Positions 36,803-45,725 of a DNA stretch of 64,000 nt are shown here, piece by piece; within the stretch, counting starts at the first letter, position 1; every line of letters starts with the position of its first letter. The DNA is from JAHJCW01 sp965369995 (GTDB taxonomy: Bacteria > Fidelibacterota > Marinisomatia > Marinisomatales > JAHJCW01): NCBI GenBank assembly GCA_965369995.1, contig CBDURO010000005.1, forward strand, positions 10,204 to 74,203, in the 5' to 3' direction. A program made the translations under genes and the position numbers. The notes beneath the pieces are model-generated. The model was given only the letters and a program-made list of their open reading frames with translations. It was not told the origin of the DNA and did no database searches.

Positions 36803-37725
36803 TGTTTATTAGTATTCTTTATTTAATTATCGGCGGTGCCTTTCTATTTTTTGGAGCAGATTGGTTAGTAAAAAGTGCTGTCTTTTTTGCAAATCGTTTA
36901 AAAATATCATCTTTTGTAATTGGATTAACTGTAGTTGCTTTTGGAACGTCATTGCCAGAATTAGTTATCAGCATGGAAGCAGTATTAACTGATGCACCGA
37001 CAATTGCTATTGGAAACGTAATTGGCTCAAATATTGCCAATGTCGGATTAGTATTTGGTTTCACTTCATTAATTTTTCCTATAGCTAGTCATTTCCAACG
37101 TATAAAACGAGATTTATACATTTATCTATTTGTATGTATTGTTTTCATTGTTTTTCTTTATGATGGAGTTATTTCTCGAATTGAAGGATTTGCTTTATTC
37201 ACAGGATTAGTACTCTATACTTGGTCGTGTATAAAATTTAGGCGAGAACAGGATGTTGAATCGGTAACACCAATCGGAAAAACTAGTAAAGCATTGATAC
37301 TATTTATATTTGGAATTATCGGATTGTATCTTGGAGCAGATATATTTATTAAAGGAGCTATAGGACTTGCAAGTATATTAGGTGTGAGTGAAGTAGTAAT
37401 TGGTATGTCGGTTGTGGCGCTCGGAACGTCCCTACCTGAATTGTCAACTTGCGTTGTTGCATCGTTTCATAAGGAACATGCTATTTCAGTTGGCAATATA
37501 ATTGGATCAAATATATTTAACATTTTATCAGTGATTGGTATTGTCGGTTTTGTAAAACCGATAATAAGTCCGAAAGAAATTATGACTTTTGAAATTCCTA
37601 TTATGATTGCCTTTGGACTAATACTCATACCATTAGGACTAGTAAAACAACCTATTTCTAGAATTTATTCGTTTCTCTTAATTACAACATATTTTGCATT
37701 TATTTACGGTTTATTCTTAAGATAG
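36802..37725 (+). CDS. Calcium/sodium antiporter, YrbG type
   Basis: This is an inner-membrane cation exchanger of the CaCA superfamily. It has 307 residues and about ten helices arranged as two inverted halves. Each carries the alpha-repeat: VVAFGTSLPELVISM with GNVIGSNIANVG in the first half, and VVALGTSLPELSTC with GNIIGSNIFNILS in the second. The acidic residue in each SLPEL is the ion-binding Glu. Its start overlaps the nadD stop (TAATG). The exact ion pair cannot be decided. Confidence 0.92.
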   Translation: MFISILYLIIGGAFLFFGADWLVKSAVFFANRLKISSFVIGLTVVAFGTSLPELVISMEAVLTDAPTIAIGNVIGSNIANVGLVFGFTSLIFPIASHFQRIKRDLYIYLFVCIVFIVFLYDGVISRIEGFALFTGLVLYTWSCIKFRREQDVESVTPIGKTSKALILFIFGIIGLYLGADIFIKGAIGLASILGVSEVVIGMSVVALGTSLPELSTCVVASFHKEHAISVGNIIGSNIFNILSVIGIVGFVKPIISPKEIMTFEIPIMIAFGLILIPLGLVKQPISRIYSFLLITTYFAFIYGLFLR

Positions 37726-37749
37726 TAACATAAATTCAATGTAATTATA

Positions 37750-38403
37750 ATGATTGGTTTTAATAATGTAACATATACTTATCCAAACGGAATGGGCGTT
37801 TTTAATGTCCATTTTAGGATATTACCCGGCGAGTTTTCCTTTCTAATCGGACCTTCAGGAGCGGGAAAAACAACTATTATTCGGTTGATTTATATGGATT
37901 TATTACCGGATAAAGGTGAAGTCAATGTAAATCGATATTCGTCAAAAAAAATTAGAAAACGTAAAATTCCACACTTAAGACGTGATATTGGAATGATTTT
38001 CCAGAATTTCAATTTGTTGAATGATCGAAATTTATTTGAAAATGTTGCATTACCGCTTCACATAGTTGGTTGTAATAAAAAAGAAATTCAAGATAGAGTG
38101 ATAGCAATTTTAATAGAAGTTGGTCTCGAAGATAAAGCGTATGAATATCCATGGGAATTATCTGGTGGAGAACAACAAAGAGCATGTATTGCGCGAGGAC
38201 TTGTAAAAGATCCTGATATTATTCTAGCAGATGAACCAACAGGGAATTTGGATCCTTCAACTGCATTACAGATAATCAGATTATTAGAACGAATCAATAG
38301 AAAAGGAACTGCGGTTTTAATGGGTTCTCACAATTATAGATTAATTAAAGAATTAGGTCACCGTTTTATTGAAATTAAAAATGGAATTATACAAAGCAGA
38401 TGA
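37750..38403 (+). CDS. ftsE: Cell division ATP-binding protein FtsE
   Basis: This is the ABC ATPase of the FtsEX complex, which activates peptidoglycan hydrolases at the division site. It has 217 residues, with Walker A GPSGAGKTT near residue 37, the Q-loop in IGMIFQNFNLL, the signature LSGGEQQRA, Walker B ILADEPTGNLDP and the switch His in MGSHNYRLI. All catalytic positions are intact, in contrast to the ABC ATPase at 3475. It overlaps ftsX by 4 bases. Confidence 0.95.
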   Translation: MIGFNNVTYTYPNGMGVFNVHFRILPGEFSFLIGPSGAGKTTIIRLIYMDLLPDKGEVNVNRYSSKKIRKRKIPHLRRDIGMIFQNFNLLNDRNLFENVALPLHIVGCNKKEIQDRVIAILIEVGLEDKAYEYPWELSGGEQQRACIARGLVKDPDIILADEPTGNLDPSTALQIIRLLERINRKGTAVLMGSHNYRLIKELGHRFIEIKNGIIQSR

Positions 38404-39266
38404 GTAAACTGATTTATCTATTGCATGAAGGAATACGAAATCTATGGAGACATAAATTAACTACATTTACAGCCATTGGATCTGTATTCCTTTCTTTAGT
38501 GATAATTGGAATCTTCATAATAGTCCAACAAAATTCCCACCAGTTAATAGATTACGTCAGATCAGAATATAGAATTGAAGTGTTCTTTGAAGATCATGTG
38601 AATAATGAGGATGCGCAGTTAATAGTAGATCAAATAAAAGAATTAGATGGCGTGCAATCCATTGCTATAGTTACAAAAGAAGATGCATTAAAGATATATC
38701 AAGATCAATTTGATGAAAATCTGATTGATATATTAGGGTACAATCCACTTCCTAGCAGCGCTGTGATAAATATAGACAAACATGGTAATACGGAAGTTGA
38801 TGTTGAACCATTAATGACTAATTTGGAAAAAATTCCAAATGTTGATGAAGTAGTCTATGAAAGTACTTTAATCAGACGAGTAGAATACTTTTATAAAACC
38901 ATCGTTAAAATACTATCATATATTGCGATTGGATTGTTAGTAATTACTATAATTGTGATCTCAAATACGGTAAAACTATCTGTCTATGCTAAGCGAGATC
39001 TTATTCAGAATTTAAAATCCATTGGTGCTACAAATATGTTTATAAAAACTCCGTTCATTATAGAAGGTATTTTAGACGGAATATTAGGCTCACTATTAGC
39101 GATTATAGTGTTATTTGTCGCAGCGAGAAGCGCAAATGCATATTTTGCAGATTTATTCTCATTCAAAATATTATTTAATATATATGGTATGGTATGGTTG
39201 ATGGCAATTGCGATTTTAATTGGTTTGATAGGAAGTTACAGAGGAATAAGAGTTCTACTAAAATAA
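38400..39266 (+). CDS. ftsX: Cell division protein FtsX
   Basis: This is the permease-like partner of FtsE. It has 288 residues and four membrane helices: one at the N-terminus (TTFTAIGSVFLSLVIIGIFI), a periplasmic domain of about 130 residues, then three helices at the C-terminus. SIGATNMFIKTPFIIEGILD is the conserved cytoplasmic loop of the family. Overlap with ftsE by 4 bases confirms the pair. Confidence 0.95.
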   Translation: MSKLIYLLHEGIRNLWRHKLTTFTAIGSVFLSLVIIGIFIIVQQNSHQLIDYVRSEYRIEVFFEDHVNNEDAQLIVDQIKELDGVQSIAIVTKEDALKIYQDQFDENLIDILGYNPLPSSAVINIDKHGNTEVDVEPLMTNLEKIPNVDEVVYESTLIRRVEYFYKTIVKILSYIAIGLLVITIIVISNTVKLSVYAKRDLIQNLKSIGATNMFIKTPFIIEGILDGILGSLLAIIVLFVAARSANAYFADLFSFKILFNIYGMVWLMAIAILIGLIGSYRGIRVLLK

Positions 39267-39311
39267 ACTCAATATTGACAGTCAATTTTTAAATGCTCTA
39301 AATTTAATGTT

Positions 39312-40343
39312 ATGGATAAACCAAAATATACTCATTTGAATGAAAGGAAAGGCAATATCTTACGTATTGTAATTGAAGATTATATTACAGAAAACCGACC
39401 TGTTGCTTCCAATAATATTAAAATGAAGTATAATATTCCTTTCAGTCCTGCCACAATTAGAAATATTTTGGCAAGGTTGGAATATTTTGGATTCCTAAGT
39501 CATGCTTATACATCATCGGGGCGCGTTCCGACTGATTTAGGTTATCGTTATTATGTAGATAATGTCATCAATCATGATGAAATGGAAACAGGATTATTCG
39601 AAGATGTTCAAGAACAGTTGTTAAGTATTTCCGCCAATGTCGATGAATTAATGCAAGGGACAGCTCTAATGTTAGCTAAAGTAAGCGGTTTGTTTGGAGT
39701 AGTGATCATTTCTGAAGTGCGAAAAAGTATTTTAACTGAGATCGAATTAGTATTATTGTCATCTGATAGATTAATGATGGTTATTGCATTGAAATCAGGA
39801 TTGCTGAAATCACTTGTTTTAAATCTTGATATTTCTGTTAGTCCAAATGATATAACTATTGTAAACCGTATATTACGCGAAAGATTAATTGGACTTAGTG
39901 TCGATGAAATACAAGCTTCAATATCTGATTTGTTGAAAAATTATAATGTACCACAACATGAAATTATTCAGATAATTTTTCAACACCCACAGCTTCCAAT
40001 CCAATTGAATAGAAATAATCAATTGTATATGTCATCTTATCAAGGGTTATTAAGTCATCCTGAATTTCACGAATATGAAATATTACAAAAAACAATTTCA
40101 GGTCTGGATGAAAAACATATAAAGCATATTTTATCTAATAAAATTTTAAAGCAAAATATGCTTACAATAATTGGAAATGAGAGTGAAAATGATTTATTAA
40201 ATCATTGTTCCATAATTGCCGCTAGTTTTGAAAGTGATTCAATCACTGGGAAACTTGGGATATTTGGACCAACTCGCATTCCATATAAAAATATAATTAG
40301 AATTTTAAAAGAATTTGTGGAGATTATGCCTAATGTCTGTTGA
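39312..40343 (+). CDS. hrcA: Heat-inducible transcription repressor HrcA
   Basis: This repressor binds CIRCE operators and controls chaperone genes. It has 343 residues, an N-terminal winged helix (LNERKGNILRIVIEDYITEN, then PFSPATIRNILARLE and the wing HAYTSSGRVPTDLGYRYYV) and a C-terminal dimerisation/GAF-like domain ending in KLGIFGPTRIPYKNI. It is followed by grpE and dnaJ but no CIRCE inverted repeat (TTAGCACTC-N9-GAGTGCTAA) is visible in the 45-base spacer before it. Confidence 0.95.
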   Translation: MDKPKYTHLNERKGNILRIVIEDYITENRPVASNNIKMKYNIPFSPATIRNILARLEYFGFLSHAYTSSGRVPTDLGYRYYVDNVINHDEMETGLFEDVQEQLLSISANVDELMQGTALMLAKVSGLFGVVIISEVRKSILTEIELVLLSSDRLMMVIALKSGLLKSLVLNLDISVSPNDITIVNRILRERLIGLSVDEIQASISDLLKNYNVPQHEIIQIIFQHPQLPIQLNRNNQLYMSSYQGLLSHPEFHEYEILQKTISGLDEKHIKHILSNKILKQNMLTIIGNESENDLLNHCSIIAASFESDSITGKLGIFGPTRIPYKNIIRILKEFVEIMPNVC

Positions 40344-40887
40344 GAAGAAAAGCACGCCAAAAAATGGTTCACCAATTGCCGGAGAACCAACAAAAAAGAA
40401 AAGTACAAAGCCTAGATTGTCGGGTGATAAAAAGAAAATCCTAGAATTAACAAATCAAGTTGCTGAACTTAAAGATAAAAGACTGCGATTAAAGGCTGAA
40501 TTCGAGAATTTTCGAAAACGACGCGATAAAGAAATGTTGCGAATGTTTGAATATGAAGGAGAGGGGATTCTGAAAGATTTGTTACCAATAGTAGATGATT
40601 TAGAGAGAGTCGTGAGCGTGGTCAAAAGTGAAAAAAAGAAGGATGATGTAATTATAAATGATGGTATGAAATTAATTATCGCAAAAATTGAAAAATATTT
40701 TACAAAATGGCAGGTTCAACCAATTGGCAAGCCCGGTGATTCCCTTGATATTGATTTGCATGATGCGATGATGGTAAAGACTGAAAAAGGAAAAAAGGAT
40801 AATGAAATTTTGGAAGTATTTGAAAAAGGTTATAAATATAAAGATCATGTATTGCGTCATGCTAAGGTCATTGTAAATAAGAAATGA
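40333..40887 (+). CDS. grpE: Nucleotide exchange factor GrpE
   Basis: This is the co-chaperone that releases ADP from DnaK. I set the start at ATG 40333 (184 residues), which has GGAG 10 bases upstream and overlaps hrcA by 11 bases; the frame is open back to 40315. A charged, Lys-rich tail is followed by the long coiled coil (LKAEFENFRKRRDKEMLR) and the beta domain with ENDLHDAM-like DIDLHDAMMVKTEKGKK and YKYKDHVLRHAKVIV. It overlaps dnaJ by 4 bases. Confidence 0.94.
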   Translation: MSVEKKSTPKNGSPIAGEPTKKKSTKPRLSGDKKKILELTNQVAELKDKRLRLKAEFENFRKRRDKEMLRMFEYEGEGILKDLLPIVDDLERVVSVVKSEKKKDDVIINDGMKLIIAKIEKYFTKWQVQPIGKPGDSLDIDLHDAMMVKTEKGKKDNEILEVFEKGYKYKDHVLRHAKVIVNKK

Positions 40888-42014
40888 GAGATTTATACGA
40901 AATATTAGGTGTCGACAAAGGCGCTTCTAAGGATGAGTTAAAGCGTGCATATCGCAATATTGCGAAGAAATACCATCCTGACCGCAACCCCGATAATAAA
41001 GAAGCTGAGCAAAAATTCAAGGAAGCTGCGGAAGCTTATGCAGCTTTAAATGATGATAATAAGCGCGCAAAATATGATCAATTTGGTCATGCGGGAGTTG
41101 GAATGGGTGATATGGGTGGACAAGGATTCGATGGCATGCATTTCTCGATGGAGGATATATTCAGTCAATTCGGTAGCATATTTGGTGGCCGTCATCCATT
41201 TGAAGATATTTTTGGAATGGGTGGTACAACTCGATCAGCTCGTAGTGGGTATCGCAAAGCTAAGGATTTGCGAGTATCACTAAAATTAGATTTTATTGAT
41301 ATTTTAAACGGTACTGAAAAAACCATTAAAATTAAACGTAATGAAACCTGTAAAACTTGCGATGGAAGTGGTGCTAAGCATGGTACACGACCAACTCAAT
41401 GTAAGCAGTGCAATGGTAGCGGCCAAGTAAGACAAGTGAGGCAATCGTTTTTTGGTCAATCGGTAGTTGTGACTGATTGTCCTCTTTGTCGGGGAACAGG
41501 GGAATTTATTGAGAATCCCTGTTCATCTTGTAATGGTAGTGGTATTAGAAGAGAAACTGTATCAATTAAAGTAAAAGTTCCGAAGGGTGTTGAAAACGGT
41601 AATTACATGACACTTGATAGGCAAGGGAATAAAGGAGGCAAAGGAATCCAACCTGGTGATTTACTGGTATTTTTCGAAGAAAAACCGCATGAATATTTTG
41701 TTAGAAATGGAACAGACATTATATTGGAAGCTCATATTGAGATCGCTCAAGCTGTATTAGGTGATTCTATAACAGTACCAACAATTGATGGGAAAGCCAG
41801 TTTAAAAATTCCCAAAGGAATACAATCAGGACAGGTTTTGCGAATGCGTGGTAAAGGTTTACCACGTCTCCGAAGTAATTATCGTGGTGATCAATTAATT
41901 AGAATAATAGTTGAAATTCCTACTTCATTATCTAAGCAAGAAAAGAACCTATATAATGAATTAGATAAAATTTCGGGATTAAAAAACCCGTCTTTCAATA
42001 AAATGGAATTATAA
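40884..42014 (+). CDS. dnaJ: Chaperone protein DnaJ
   Basis: This is the J-domain co-chaperone that delivers clients to DnaK. It has 376 residues: J domain with HPD at 31-33, a Gly/Phe-rich segment, four zinc-finger repeats (CKTCDGSG, CKQCNGSG, CPLCRGTG, CSSCNGSG) and the C-terminal substrate-binding barrels. It overlaps grpE by 4 bases. The dnaK gene does not follow in this window, so the chaperone itself is encoded elsewhere. The stop TAA shares its last base with the ATG of the next, frameshifted gene. Confidence 0.96.
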   Translation: MRDLYEILGVDKGASKDELKRAYRNIAKKYHPDRNPDNKEAEQKFKEAAEAYAALNDDNKRAKYDQFGHAGVGMGDMGGQGFDGMHFSMEDIFSQFGSIFGGRHPFEDIFGMGGTTRSARSGYRKAKDLRVSLKLDFIDILNGTEKTIKIKRNETCKTCDGSGAKHGTRPTQCKQCNGSGQVRQVRQSFFGQSVVVTDCPLCRGTGEFIENPCSSCNGSGIRRETVSIKVKVPKGVENGNYMTLDRQGNKGGKGIQPGDLLVFFEEKPHEYFVRNGTDIILEAHIEIAQAVLGDSITVPTIDGKASLKIPKGIQSGQVLRMRGKGLPRLRSNYRGDQLIRIIVEIPTSLSKQEKNLYNELDKISGLKNPSFNKMEL

Positions 42015-42561
42015 TGCCTTTACTGACTTCTCAAGAAAAAAACTTGACTATTTTTTATTGAGTACTGCCTTAATAGGTTCCGTAATTGGCATTTTTAGAC
42101 ACAATTTGTTAAGGACACCTGAAATTCTATTAGCGTCAAATAATATACCATCATATATTAAAGAAATTGAAAAAGATAATATTATTGAAAAACATAACAC
42201 TATAATAAAAGAACGATCTCAGTTAGCGAATGCTACGGTAATAAATACAAAGAGTAAAATTGGTAATAATAATAGTAATATCGATTCAAAATCAGTTCAA
42301 AAAATAACCACATATAGTGTAGCGAATAAAACTGAATCAAATAAAAAAAAGATTAAGCAAAATCCATTAGAAATAATTAATATTAACATCGCCAGTAAAG
42401 AAGATTTTATGACGCTACCATATATTGGCGAAGTGAAAGCAGGGAGAATTATTCAACTTAGAAATGAATTGGGTACTTTTATATCAATAAAAGATTTAGA
42501 AAAAGTTAAGGGAATTGGACCAAAAACATTAGCCAGGTTAGAACCATTTATAACCATATAA
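42014..42561 (+). pseudogene. ComEA-like helix-hairpin-helix DNA-binding protein, frame broken at a T-run
   Basis: The C-terminal 60 residues are a ComEA-type double helix-hairpin-helix domain (ININIASKEDFMTLPYIG, then LEKVKGIGPKTLARLEPF) that binds DNA in natural transformation. The ATG at 42014, overlapping the dnaJ stop, reads MPLLTSQEKNLTIF and then stops at 42059. The downstream frame, open from before 42058, continues LLSTALIGSVIGIF. One extra T in the T6 run at 42051-42056 would join both into a normal protein with an N-terminal membrane helix. A TTG at 42058 could start the shorter frame, but would lose half the helix. Either a real mutation, an assembly indel or slippage explains it. 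Confidence 0.75.
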
Positions 42562-42576
42562 TAGGAATTGAAAGAC

Positions 42577-43317
42577 ATGGATAAAAAAATTCAACACAAA
42601 ACAGATTGGATTGAATTACTAATCGTATTAGCGATTGTATTTTTAATAATCGCAATTTATGTACCGGTAGCGATTTGGGCAGATGAAGACCATTTTGAAG
42701 AACTAAGTCATTCGCGTATGCAAAATATATATGATATCGAACGATTTTATGCTCAATTAACAAATGAATATCATCAAAATGGATATGAGGCAATGCACAT
42801 AATTAATGCTGTAGCCGATTCGGTTACTGCTGATTCTAATTATGTTGGTGAACAAAAATTAAATTTATTAGGCAGCGTAATAGACGTTAATGTACCGCTA
42901 GGATTTGTAGTAGAGTTCGATACAACTTTTGGCTTCCATATATTCAAACGTGATACGACAATGGATACTACCTCTACAGTTATTATGTATTCAGAAGAAT
43001 TGTCAAGGAATGACACAATATTTGTGCAAAAAAAAGAAGTCGCTAATTTACAAGAGGATCCTGCATTTAGAGGTGTGATTAGCGAAGAACCGTTAGAAAT
43101 CGTAGCAGTCGATTCGTATTATGATAGGTACCGACCGGATTCCACACAATTCTTCTGTCCTATTACAAATAAACCGTTTAAATTAACTTTCAAGGAAGAT
43201 GGGTTCCGTGTGGAAAGCCCTATCGAAGAAACATATAAAAAACGTAAATATTTAGTATTTTCTTTCAAGGCTGATAACCAAGGTTATATTGAAGACGGTG
43301 TTGCCAGTTGGGACTAA
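42577..43317 (+). CDS. Pilin-like membrane protein without prepilin cleavage site
   Basis: This is a 246-residue protein with one N-terminal helix that looks like a type IV pilin alpha-1 segment: DWIELLIVLAIVFLIIAIYV followed by Pro. Counting Thr of KTDWIE as +1 places Glu at +5 and Pro at +22, both hallmark positions, but position -1 is Lys rather than Gly, so prepilin peptidase should not cut it. The rest is a soluble, acidic domain with two Cys-free beta-rich stretches and a CPIT motif near the end. ATG 42577 (AGGA 10 bases upstream) is preferred over TTG 42568. It lies between the ComEA-like gene and a PilM-like gene. Assignment is from pattern, not from a known family. Confidence 0.6.
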   Translation: MDKKIQHKTDWIELLIVLAIVFLIIAIYVPVAIWADEDHFEELSHSRMQNIYDIERFYAQLTNEYHQNGYEAMHIINAVADSVTADSNYVGEQKLNLLGSVIDVNVPLGFVVEFDTTFGFHIFKRDTTMDTTSTVIMYSEELSRNDTIFVQKKEVANLQEDPAFRGVISEEPLEIVAVDSYYDRYRPDSTQFFCPITNKPFKLTFKEDGFRVESPIEETYKKRKYLVFSFKADNQGYIEDGVASWD

Positions 43318-43348
43318 TTAACAACTAAGATAAATAATACTAATTGAT

Positions 43349-45205
43349 ATGAATAGTCTAATAATTACTGACACCCACATTTTATTTGGTGAATGGTCAT
43401 CCATTAAGAATAAATTTGTACTAAAAGATTTAAAGTATATAGCTCTATCAAAACCTATAAAGGAAGTACTAAAATCTCAAAATGCCATTCGTACTGTTTT
43501 AAAAGAAGCATTAGATACATTTCCTATGCAAGGAAACCAAGTCGCTATAGCGATAGATGATGAATTACTATATCATGATAAGTTCACAAGTGATGAATCC
43601 TTGACAAAACGTGAAATATGGGATTATATCCAGTGGGAAACAAAACAAAAATGGGGTGAGTTAGGTAATTATTATACAACATTTACCGAAATTGATTCAC
43701 CAAATCCTAATGTTTTACATAGCATAACATGCCCGTCATTCCTTGTAACTGAAATTAAAGCTATTATCACTAACCTAGGTGGTAAGCCAATTTGGGCAGG
43801 TCCGGTAAGTACTATTTATTTAGAAAATAATCAATATCGCAATGCGATTTATATGACTGATGATGATGCATTTATAAAATTCTTTTTTCGTGGTCGCGAT
43901 GGATATAGTGAAGGTAAATTACGCTTCCTTGCCGGTCAACCAAATGTTACAATTGGAATTGGAGAAAAAGAAGAACAAGCAAATTTATTTAGTTTTCCTA
44001 GCGAAGCAAGAGAATTTGTTACTGTTGATCTTCTCGCTGATGCAAAAAATACACATTTACGCCAATTCAGACATAAGCGAATGATACCCTTTGAAGGAAT
44101 CGAAGTAAAAATTGATGATATTCCGGAAGATGTATCATTTATATCATTAAATGCACTCTCAATTATGATTCGTGATTTTTCCTTTGGTAACTTAGTGGAC
44201 TTTTTCAATCCAACACAAATACAAAATCGGCGATATGAAGGAATTGGTAAACTTTCATTTGATCTAGAAGGGAAGAGACTTAATATTATAGAAGAACTGT
44301 CTGATAAAAAACCTAAGACAACTGTCGATTTAAAAATTCGGAAAGAGAGAGCTGATAAAAAGCAGGCTAAGAAAGACAGAGTTGATAAAAAAAAGGCTGA
44401 GAAAGAGCAAGCTAAGATAGACAGAGCCGATAAAAAAAAGGCTGAGAAGGAACAAGCCGAGAAAGACAGAGTTGATAAAAAGAAACCCCAGAAAAAGAAG
44501 GTTGCAAAAGATAAAAATAAGTATAAAAAAGTAAATATATCACCTTTTTTACTAATTATATTACTTAGTTTATTGGGTTACTACATATTTTACACCGAAA
44601 ATGGCACGGATTTATTATCAGCTATAAAGGAAAAGGTTGGTTTGACTCAATCAAATGATAAGTCTGATGGATCAATTTTCTTCGATCAACAGTTTAATCA
44701 ATCTGCGACACTTATAAATACATATTCAACACTTACATCTATAGTTTCGCCTGATAGTATAATATCATTCAAACTTATTAATACCTCCGGTTCAATTGAA
44801 TTTATTGGTAAAGATTCTTTAGATATTCCAAATTTTGAACCGACTTTTTATTCTATTGAAACAATAGATTGTTGTGGGGGAATTAAACAGCAGATTGATT
44901 TTAATATTATATCGTTACCCGATATTAAATCTAATGTTTGGATAAATTTATCTGACGTCGTAAATCAACTACAATCTTCCTTAGGAATAAATAAACTTCG
45001 ACAATTAGATATGATTAGTGAAAATGGTACAAACTATAATCCGATTATTTTTGAAGTTGATTCATTATCACAAATTGATATGACGATTCAATATCTAAAA
45101 TTTATTGGCGATAATGTGATTGTTAGAAAGATTGAAATCGCCAATACACCTCCCACTAATAATTATAGTGGCATATTCTACATAGCTGTATTTGAACCAT
45201 TATAA
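43349..45205 (+). CDS. PilM/GspL-like protein fused to a PilN/O-like periplasmic domain
   Basis: This 618-residue bitopic protein has a cytoplasmic region (1-310) that resembles the actin-like PilM/GspL domain: NSLIITDTHILFGEWSS at the start, and QVAIAIDDELLYHDKF followed by EIWDYIQWETKQKWGE, which recalls the ELRWE motif region. A Lys/Asp/Glu/Ala-rich repeat linker spans about 333-390, one membrane helix 397-415 (SPFLLIILLSLLGYYIFY), and a periplasmic domain follows whose end (LSQIDMTIQYLKFIGDNVIV) is like PilN/PilO/GspM. No other pilus or T2SS genes are nearby. Family membership is inferred from layout. Confidence 0.6.
   Translation: MNSLIITDTHILFGEWSSIKNKFVLKDLKYIALSKPIKEVLKSQNAIRTVLKEALDTFPMQGNQVAIAIDDELLYHDKFTSDESLTKREIWDYIQWETKQKWGELGNYYTTFTEIDSPNPNVLHSITCPSFLVTEIKAIITNLGGKPIWAGPVSTIYLENNQYRNAIYMTDDDAFIKFFFRGRDGYSEGKLRFLAGQPNVTIGIGEKEEQANLFSFPSEAREFVTVDLLADAKNTHLRQFRHKRMIPFEGIEVKIDDIPEDVSFISLNALSIMIRDFSFGNLVDFFNPTQIQNRRYEGIGKLSFDLEGKRLNIIEELSDKKPKTTVDLKIRKERADKKQAKKDRVDKKKAEKEQAKIDRADKKKAEKEQAEKDRVDKKKPQKKKVAKDKNKYKKVNISPFLLIILLSLLGYYIFYTENGTDLLSAIKEKVGLTQSNDKSDGSIFFDQQFNQSATLINTYSTLTSIVSPDSIISFKLINTSGSIEFIGKDSLDIPNFEPTFYSIETIDCCGGIKQQIDFNIISLPDIKSNVWINLSDVVNQLQSSLGINKLRQLDMISENGTNYNPIIFEVDSLSQIDMTIQYLKFIGDNVIVRKIEIANTPPTNNYSGIFYIAVFEPL
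44349..44487 (+). repeat. 45-bp in-frame tandem repeat coding a charged linker
   Basis: Units begin at 44349 (30 bases), 44379 (45), 44424 (45) and 44469 (partial), each opening GAGYYGATAAAAA and encoding RxDKKKAEKEQAxxD. The repeats form the charged cytoplasmic linker before the membrane helix. Copy number could vary between strains. Confidence 0.8.
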
Positions 45206-45218
45206 AGTATAATAAATT

Positions 45219-45725
45219 GTGCAGATATTAGCCGGTAGATATAAGGGTGTTAGCATCCAAACTTCGGCCAAATATGAATACCGACCTACTCAATCGAAAG
45301 TACGCAAAAGTCTTTTTGATATTCTCGGTGATTTAAGCGATAAAACAGTAATTGATTTATTTGCAGGATCCGGAATATTAGGATTTGAAGCACTTAGCAG
45401 GATGGCAAAAAGCGTTATCTTTGTTGAAACGAATAAATATTTAGTGCAATTGTTGTATAAGAATTGTTTAAAATTTGATCAACAAAAATGTATTATTAGA
45501 AAAAATGATGTATACAAATTTCTTAATGAAAAACACTCGGCTGATTTAATATTGGTTGACCCACCATATGGTCAAAAAGATTTAAATTTATTAATTAAAT
45601 TATGCTTAAATATGCTCAATCCGGATGGTACACTAGTTTTAGAAACATCCACAAAGGATGAGCATATTAATGCTGATAGTGAAAGAATTTATGGCAGTAC
45701 CACACTTTCTTTTTGGAGAAAATAA
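45219..45725 (+). CDS. rsmD: 16S rRNA (guanine966-N2)-methyltransferase RsmD
   Basis: This SAM-dependent enzyme methylates G966 of 16S rRNA. It has 168 residues (short for the family, complete in motifs), with the opening ILAGRYKG, the substrate segment RPTQSKVRKSLFDIL, the SAM motif VIDLFAGSGILGFEALS and the catalytic DPPYG. It starts at a GTG 13 bases after the PilM-like gene and precedes coaD, its usual neighbour. Confidence 0.92.
   Translation: MQILAGRYKGVSIQTSAKYEYRPTQSKVRKSLFDILGDLSDKTVIDLFAGSGILGFEALSRMAKSVIFVETNKYLVQLLYKNCLKFDQQKCIIRKNDVYKFLNEKHSADLILVDPPYGQKDLNLLIKLCLNMLNPDGTLVLETSTKDEHINADSERIYGSTTLSFWRK

Noticed and set aside
42058..42561. TTG at 42058 as the true start of the ComEA-like gene
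   Set aside because: It would cut the membrane helix in half and leave a 43-base gap after dnaJ, whereas ATG 42014 overlaps the dnaJ stop and codes the expected N-terminus in the neighbouring frame.
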